Origin: Adiantum capillus-veneris
Lineage: Eukaryota > Streptophyta > Polypodiopsida > Polypodiales > Pteridaceae
Direction: 5' to 3'
Assembly (NCBI GenBank): GCA_014529385.2
Contig: CM043963.1
Span: 69,642,912-69,706,911, forward strand
Length of the DNA stretch: 64,000 nt
Made by a program: the position numbers and the translations under genes. Under the pieces are notes generated by a model, which worked only from the letters and a program-made list of their open reading frames with translations, did no database searches and was not told the origin of the DNA. Positions 58,871 through 64,000 of this stretch are shown here, one piece after another (the first letter of the stretch is position 1; the number at the start of each line of letters is the position of its first letter).

Positions 58871-59803
58871 GTGCCTACTAAGCACGAAGCTGCATGGTAA
58901 TCACATGCAATTCCAAGAGAACGTGGCCTTGGTCAAGCTGGACTATCAGGCTAGGGACAAAAGAAGGATTCCAAAGAGGATGAGGTGTTGAAAGTAATGG
59001 TGCATAAGCAATAAATACGTGGTGTTGGTGGCAGTGTGTCATGAGCAAGCTCTCGTGGTAAAGTCGGCTCTGCCCACCCCCTCGCCTTAGCCTACACTCT
59101 CAACCTCTACCCTCCCCCTCTTGCCCTCGCCTCTACCCTAACCCTTGCCCATGTATCGCCGACCCTCCCATCTCGCCCTCACGGCCGTCTTTGCCTACCC
59201 TCTCTCCCCCTCTTTCCTTCACCCTTCCCATACCCTCGTCTATATGTAACACGGGGTCCAACTCAAGGGATCAAAGGTGGGAGTGAAATCAACTGTTGAT
59301 TTTTTTAAGGCCTACCAAATATTGGGTGTAGGCGAAAAGGGAAGGCTCTGCGCAGGTTAATTATTGACGCCGAAAAAGGCCTGTACTAGCGAAAGCGACG
59401 CGAGGCAGGGACTTACCTATGCAGGGAGAGAAAGTGGCACAGCTGCAAGAGACCTGTGTGTGCCAGAGCGCGCCTTGACTCCAACTGGCCCTTGGGCAGC
59501 ACTAGCAAATTACACACAGTCTCGATAGGTGCTCGAGCTGTGTCAAGATTACTGCACAGAGACAGCACCTTCAGAGTCAATCACAAGGGGAGGCCACACA
59601 ATTGCAATGGCGCCCAGGGGCTGGTTTTGCATGTTGAAGCAGGTTTAGGAAGTATGCTCAGCCTCCCATCAAGCTTTCAACATTGGCATGGTGAGCTTGT
59701 CTGCATTTTCCTGCTTCGATTACTTTTTGGCATGTCAGTTTTCAGCAAGGCATAGATCTTGCCTCAACTCACACACAGTCATGCAGGTTTAGGGTTTTTC
59801 TCT
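58871..59803. other. Intergenic
   Basis: C-rich stretch (59050-59240), then a region holding one stray copy of the 31-bp unit (near 59538). No gene supported. Confidence 0.4.
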
Positions 59804-59935
59804 GGTTATCTGTGTCAAGATTACTGCACACGCGGGTTATTTGTGTTGAGATTACTGCGGAGACAGGTTATTTGTGTCGAGATTACTGCGCAGGCAAGTT
59901 ATCTGTGCCGAGATTACTGCGCAAGGCAGGGCTTT
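59804..59935 (+). repeat. 31-bp minisatellite
   Basis: GATTACTGCGCAGGCAAGTT-type units at 59819, 59850 and 59881 with partial units on both sides. Confidence 0.85.
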
Positions 59936-60115
59936 TATAGCAGGTACAGAGCATCACGGGGAGGTGATCGAGCAGTTATTGATTCTCTGATGTGCTGAGT
60001 TTACTGCACAGACATGTCCGATTTCAACATTGCAGGGATGTTATAGCAGGTACAATGCGCAACATGCAGGTGTTTGAGCAGTTATGTGGTCTCTGATTTG
60101 CTGAGTTTACTACGC
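59936..60115 (+). repeat. Imperfect duplication of about 75 bp
   Basis: TATAGCAGGTACA...GAGCAGTTAT...GCTGAGTTTACT appears at about 59936-60006 and 60041-60110. Confidence 0.75.
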
Positions 60116-61374
60116 ATATTGCCGAGATTACATTATTGACACAATCTCCAGTGAGCTGGTGTGTTAGGTCGAGAATGGGGTGCTCATCCTTTTGTGAGGG
60201 CATCGTGTGTGTTTTTGAGAGAGAATGGCATTGTGAAGGTTTCTGGACTGAATTGAGTTTTTGCGAAACAGAGAGAATCATTTTCAAGAAGGTGACAAGG
60301 TCCACGCCCAACTTGATGTGATGATTGCTTACAAACGAGCTCTCTGTACATGGGCTCAATGGGTCAATAGGCATGTATATCCACACGAAACACGTGTCTT
60401 TTTTCGGACATACTATCCGTAGCATTTCAGGTAAAGGACATGGATTGCTCTAGCTATTTTGCAGTGTGACTTCTAATAGGTTCAAAAACTTATCTTAATC
60501 ATTTATATTTAAGATGGCTTATTCTTCTTCCTGCTTCCAGGGGAAAGAAGATTAAGGGGAGGCTTAATCTTCTTTTCTGCTTCCATCACCCTCCCCTTCC
60601 AGGGGAGGGCGATGGAATTCAGGCGGGCATTGTGAAGACAAGACAGAGCCAGCAAACGAGAAGTCTGATCTGCCCACATATCCAAATGAGATGCGAGCTC
60701 TAGAAGAAGTCATGGGAATGATAAAATTACATGTTCATGTGCTCGACTTTATGAAGCTCTCCGCATACAGAAAGGATGCACATCTGAGTGTCTATTGGTA
60801 TCCTCAACAACTGAATGTGCGGTCGCAAGATTGCGGCCATTGGTGGTTATCGAGGGTTGCGGACATCTAGAATGAGCTCCTGTACTATTCAATCACCTCG
60901 GCTCCCTAGAATCTATATGTCACAGCACATGCCGTTTGCTAATCGCGCATTGTGCACCATTGCTTGGGAAGAAAAGGAAATAGCATCTCTATGATGCTAC
61001 CCAAGCGATGTATGTATAGCATCCCTTCAGGAAGTGAGAAAAGTGGAAGCTTCATGACGCTATGGAATCAATATGTATAGCATTGCTTGAGCAACATGTC
61101 TCATGGAACGGCACCTCTTTCACGAAGCCAGGATAGCGCCGTAGGCTCTGGCTTTTGTGGTGGCCAGAGTTGGAGAAAATCAGCATTCCATACTGCAGCT
61201 GATATACAGAGGATTGCACCAAAGGCTGCATTCCTTAACCAAATTTTGGACAAGGCCTTGTTCTGAAAGCTGCAGAACTGGTCATCAATAAGGCTTATTT
61301 AGTAAACAAGTGATTTTCATCAGCATGCCATATGTGAGCAGTGGAAAGCACAAAATCAGATATGTATATATGTT
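60116..61374. other. Intergenic with two adjacent hairpins
   Basis: Perfect stem GAAGATTAAG/CTTAATCTTC (60547-60572) and ATCACCCTCCCC/GGGGAGGGCGAT (60585-60613, one mismatch). No gene. Confidence 0.45.
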
Positions 61375-61525
61375 TATCAACACCACACCTTGAACCATTG
61401 TTTGCTTTGTAACCCCTTTTTAATGCAATGGGTCTGAGGTGAGAGGTTTATCAACACCACACCTTGAACCATTTTTTGCTTTGTAACCCCTTTTTAATGC
61501 AATGGGTCTAAGGTGGGAGGTTGAA
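61375..61525. repeat. Tandem duplication of about 72 bp, SINE-like on the minus strand
   Basis: TATCAACACCACACCTTGAA ... TTTTTAATGCAATGGGTCT occurs twice, followed by a third partial. The minus strand carries GGGTTCAACCTCCC, close to a box B. Confidence 0.75.
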
Positions 61526-63099
61526 CCCAACACCTTGCACAACACTTGTGCATTCCTTTTTGAGTAAGTTATGCCTCTACTATGCCGCCTTTGACGTTGT
61601 GTAGGTTGCATTGGAGTGCACTTAGATACCAAATACATCTCAAATCGCTCTCTAATTTGATTGAAGCAAACTCTTTGCCACGTACAGCGACTAAATAAAT
61701 GAATCACATTAGTGGTGTTTGTATGGTTTCTTTCTAGGAATATACACATTATCATGCACATGATCAAGACTCCTATCTTGCAAATCTCTTTAACTTATGG
61801 CAATTATTGAATTAACAATCTCCCCACAATCAAAGAGATTTTGACCTTTCCACTTTAGTATTTATTAGCTAAGTATGGTGAAGTAAACCTTGGAGCAACG
61901 TGATGGACCACATTGCGACTAGATAAGAAGCAATGGCCTCCTTAAAAGGACATCTAACAAGAAAGGTACAATAACATTAGCCTTGCTAGCAAAAAGTCAC
62001 TTGTATGCCTTTAAGGGACTTTGGTAAGATATTTTTTTCGTATTATTACGATGTCAAGAGCAAAAACCCTTTAAAGGAAACATGTCCACTCGACAACATA
62101 AGTACAACTAATAGCAACAAAAGAAATGAAGTATAAAATTGTTATTCCATGGCAATTACTTATCTAAATTCTTTCAAAGGTAGGCCAAATAATGCTTGAG
62201 CAGGCTCAACCTCCTTTGAAAACTCCTTATGTGAATATTTAACAGAGTTGCTAGACTTGTGCAATACCTACATAGGACTAATGACATTTGCAATTGCTTT
62301 AGTTGATTTATATTTGAGAGTATGAAGATAAAGGATGGTGCATTCAACAAAGGGGTATGTGCATTGATAAAGGCATTGTGTCGTGCTCATGATAATAAGT
62401 GACATCGTAAGGAAAATATCCTTGTAACTTTGTCGTAATTTCTCATGAAATAAGCACTCTCATCCATACTAGGGGAGCACAATAATACTAAGTTGGGAAT
62501 AGAAACCTATTTAAGGTACCATCAAATCTTCTAACACTTTCAAGGGCTTAGGGTAAAAAGTGATTAAATATTAATATACAAGGATTTGCATGGTTTAGTC
62601 AGTGCATGATGTGAGTGTTCCTATCTTGATTACTGCATGCTTGACTCATTCTATCCATCTGTGCATCCTCGTGTATACATAAAACCAAGAAAGCGCTTGC
62701 CCCAAGCAATTATATCGGAGTCAATGACGTAGTTGGCTTGAAGATCCAAGGTAGATGAACAAATAAGCACGTGGGATGGATTGGTTCTCAACACTTGTAG
62801 GAGCAAAGCTACCATGAAGGCCAAAGGTGACAAGACACAACCGTATATGCTATGTAGAGATGCCAAGGATAGACATCGCACCATGAAAGCACAAATCAAG
62901 AAAGAAGACAGTCTAGTCAAGCTAGAAGAAAGCCACAACAATCAAAGTCCTATACCTCTAAAAAACAATCGAACATGAAGCAAAGATCGGTTTTGACATT
63001 TCAAAATTAATTTACTTATGAACGAGAATTATGCCATAGCTACCATTATTTGCGTGTTGCAAAGTTGAGATAGCCTTTCACCCTGAGAGTACTAAGTAG
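61526..63099. other. Intergenic, nothing recognised
   Basis: No gene or clear repeat. It may include decayed upstream parts of the gypsy fragment that follows. Confidence 0.4.
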
Positions 63100-63800
63100 T
63101 TCACTACTTAGATTGATTTCAAGGGTTGCAAGGCTAGATTGACATCAAACCTACAAGAATATAACTATGGACAATGGTAGTGAAAGGGATGGTACAAGGT
63201 TGTAGCTGATGCGTTAAGTTGCATGCTAGAAATCCATGCTCTTTTTTATAGAGATTATGAGTCAATTTTGGCATATATTTGCGATACTTGTGAGCATGAT
63301 TAGTCATATGATAAGGTGCATATTCGTGTAAGAATGTAAGATCTCTCTTACACTAGAGAGAGTGTTATAGATGACTCCACAGGTAGTTCCACTTTATTGA
63401 GTGATGAATTGCAGTTATGAGTTTTTTTCTATCAAAGATGGGTACTTGCTTCACAAGGGGAGAGTATGTGGACTCTCATATATAGACTAGGTGCTAGATT
63501 CTTTTTGAGTCACAATAGCCCAAGTGTAGGTCATTTGGTATTAGAAGACATGCACCAATAGAAGCCAATTCTATAGGCAAGTTTTTGCATTAGAATATGT
63601 GTTTTTGAAAGTGTCGAGCAACAAAGGCAAAGTTTCACAAGGTGGGTTAAACTCTTGCATTGCTTAGAGATCCCTAATATGGGAGAGCAATTCTATGGAT
63701 TTTTATGGTTGGTCTACTTGCTTCAAATTGCAATCAAAATTCAAGGTAGACCACTTGACAAAGATGTGTCCTCTTAATCTTACTAAGATGATGCTCAAGG
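63100..63800 (+). pseudogene. Ty3/gypsy RNase H end and integrase fragment
   Basis: RNase H C-terminus (RVARLTSNLQEYNYG ... VVADALS), the linker DYESILAYICDTCEHD, LLSDELQ, QRWVLASQGESM, TLIYRLGARFF (start of the integrase zinc region), and a core scrap WESNSMDFY ... KVDHLTKMC. Cys/His pairs and most of the catalytic core are gone. Same strand as the two other LTR elements at 4.3 and 30.9 kb but a different lineage. Confidence 0.7.
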
Positions 63801-63964
63801 CTTCATAATTAGGAAGGTGTCAAAAGAAGGGTAGGACCAAGGGGGGCACCGTCCCTAGGCACGACTGGCTAAGGATGGCTTAGGAGTTCATAAAGATAGG
63901 TTAGGATGCTTATAAGAAGATACAAGGGGTGGAGAATATCATGCTTGGTCCCCTATCTTCTCAG

Positions 63965-63976
63965 TGGTATCAAAGC
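63965..63976 (+). other. PBS-like site at the window edge
   Basis: TGGTATCAAAGC, identical to the site at 30468-30479 and one base from the initiator-Met PBS; preceded by CTCAG. It may mark the start of an element whose body lies beyond the window. Confidence 0.45.
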
Positions 63977-64000
63977 TATAAAGATTTTTGGAGAAAGGTG

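Overview
The window looks like gene-poor, repeat-dense nuclear DNA from a land plant with a large genome. I infer this from a Ty3/gypsy element of the plant Tat type (two RNase H domains), a Ty1/copia remnant, Helitron-type ends, tRNA-type SINE heads, many long (AG/CT)n tracts, GT-AG introns, TATA boxes, and one intact gene of a plant-type membrane-protein family. The species cannot be named from sequence alone; a fern, lycophyte, bryophyte or gymnosperm is at least as likely as an angiosperm.

Layout. 0-4 kb: a near-perfect 80-bp-arm hairpin and a decayed minus-strand gene with its TATA box. 3.9-13.5 kb: a decayed minus-strand gene ('family A') split by an 8.2-kb Ty3/gypsy element; removing the element and one copy of the short target duplication rejoins the host reading frame. 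14-17.4 kb: Ty1/copia pol plus 3' LTR, then a minus-strand gypsy gag fragment. 17.9 kb: a run of 41 G. 19-28 kb: a cluster of decayed single genes, namely an unrecognised plus-strand gene, a minus-strand gene, a small lysine-rich gene with TATA box, a minisatellite whose units fold back, a histone H3-like pseudogene, a Ulp1-like protease pseudogene, and a second 'family A' gene sharing an intron position with the first. 30.9-36.4 kb: an LTR element with long LTRs carrying (GA)n tracts and no recognisable pol. 37-46 kb: a Helitron 3' end, a duplicated 0.5-1 kb unit, a 3-kb field of TACCAA/TTGGTA motifs holding a 1.3-kb inverted-repeat element, two SINE heads around a (TA)n tract, and a 177-bp Helitron candidate. 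47.7-48.7 kb: the only intact protein gene, a six-helix membrane protein. 49.6 kb: a second long hairpin. 52.8-58.2 kb: a minus-strand element with 142-144 bp LTRs and 5 kb of non-pol interior. 58-64 kb: minisatellites, hairpins and a gypsy integrase fragment running to the window edge.

Function. Apart from the membrane-protein gene, essentially everything is decayed or mobile. The scientific interest lies in the two-copy unknown gene family, the H3-like relic, the repeated amber (TAG) stops that fit decay of CAG codons, and several well-bounded mobile elements. Gene-family calls come from reading motifs, not from searches.
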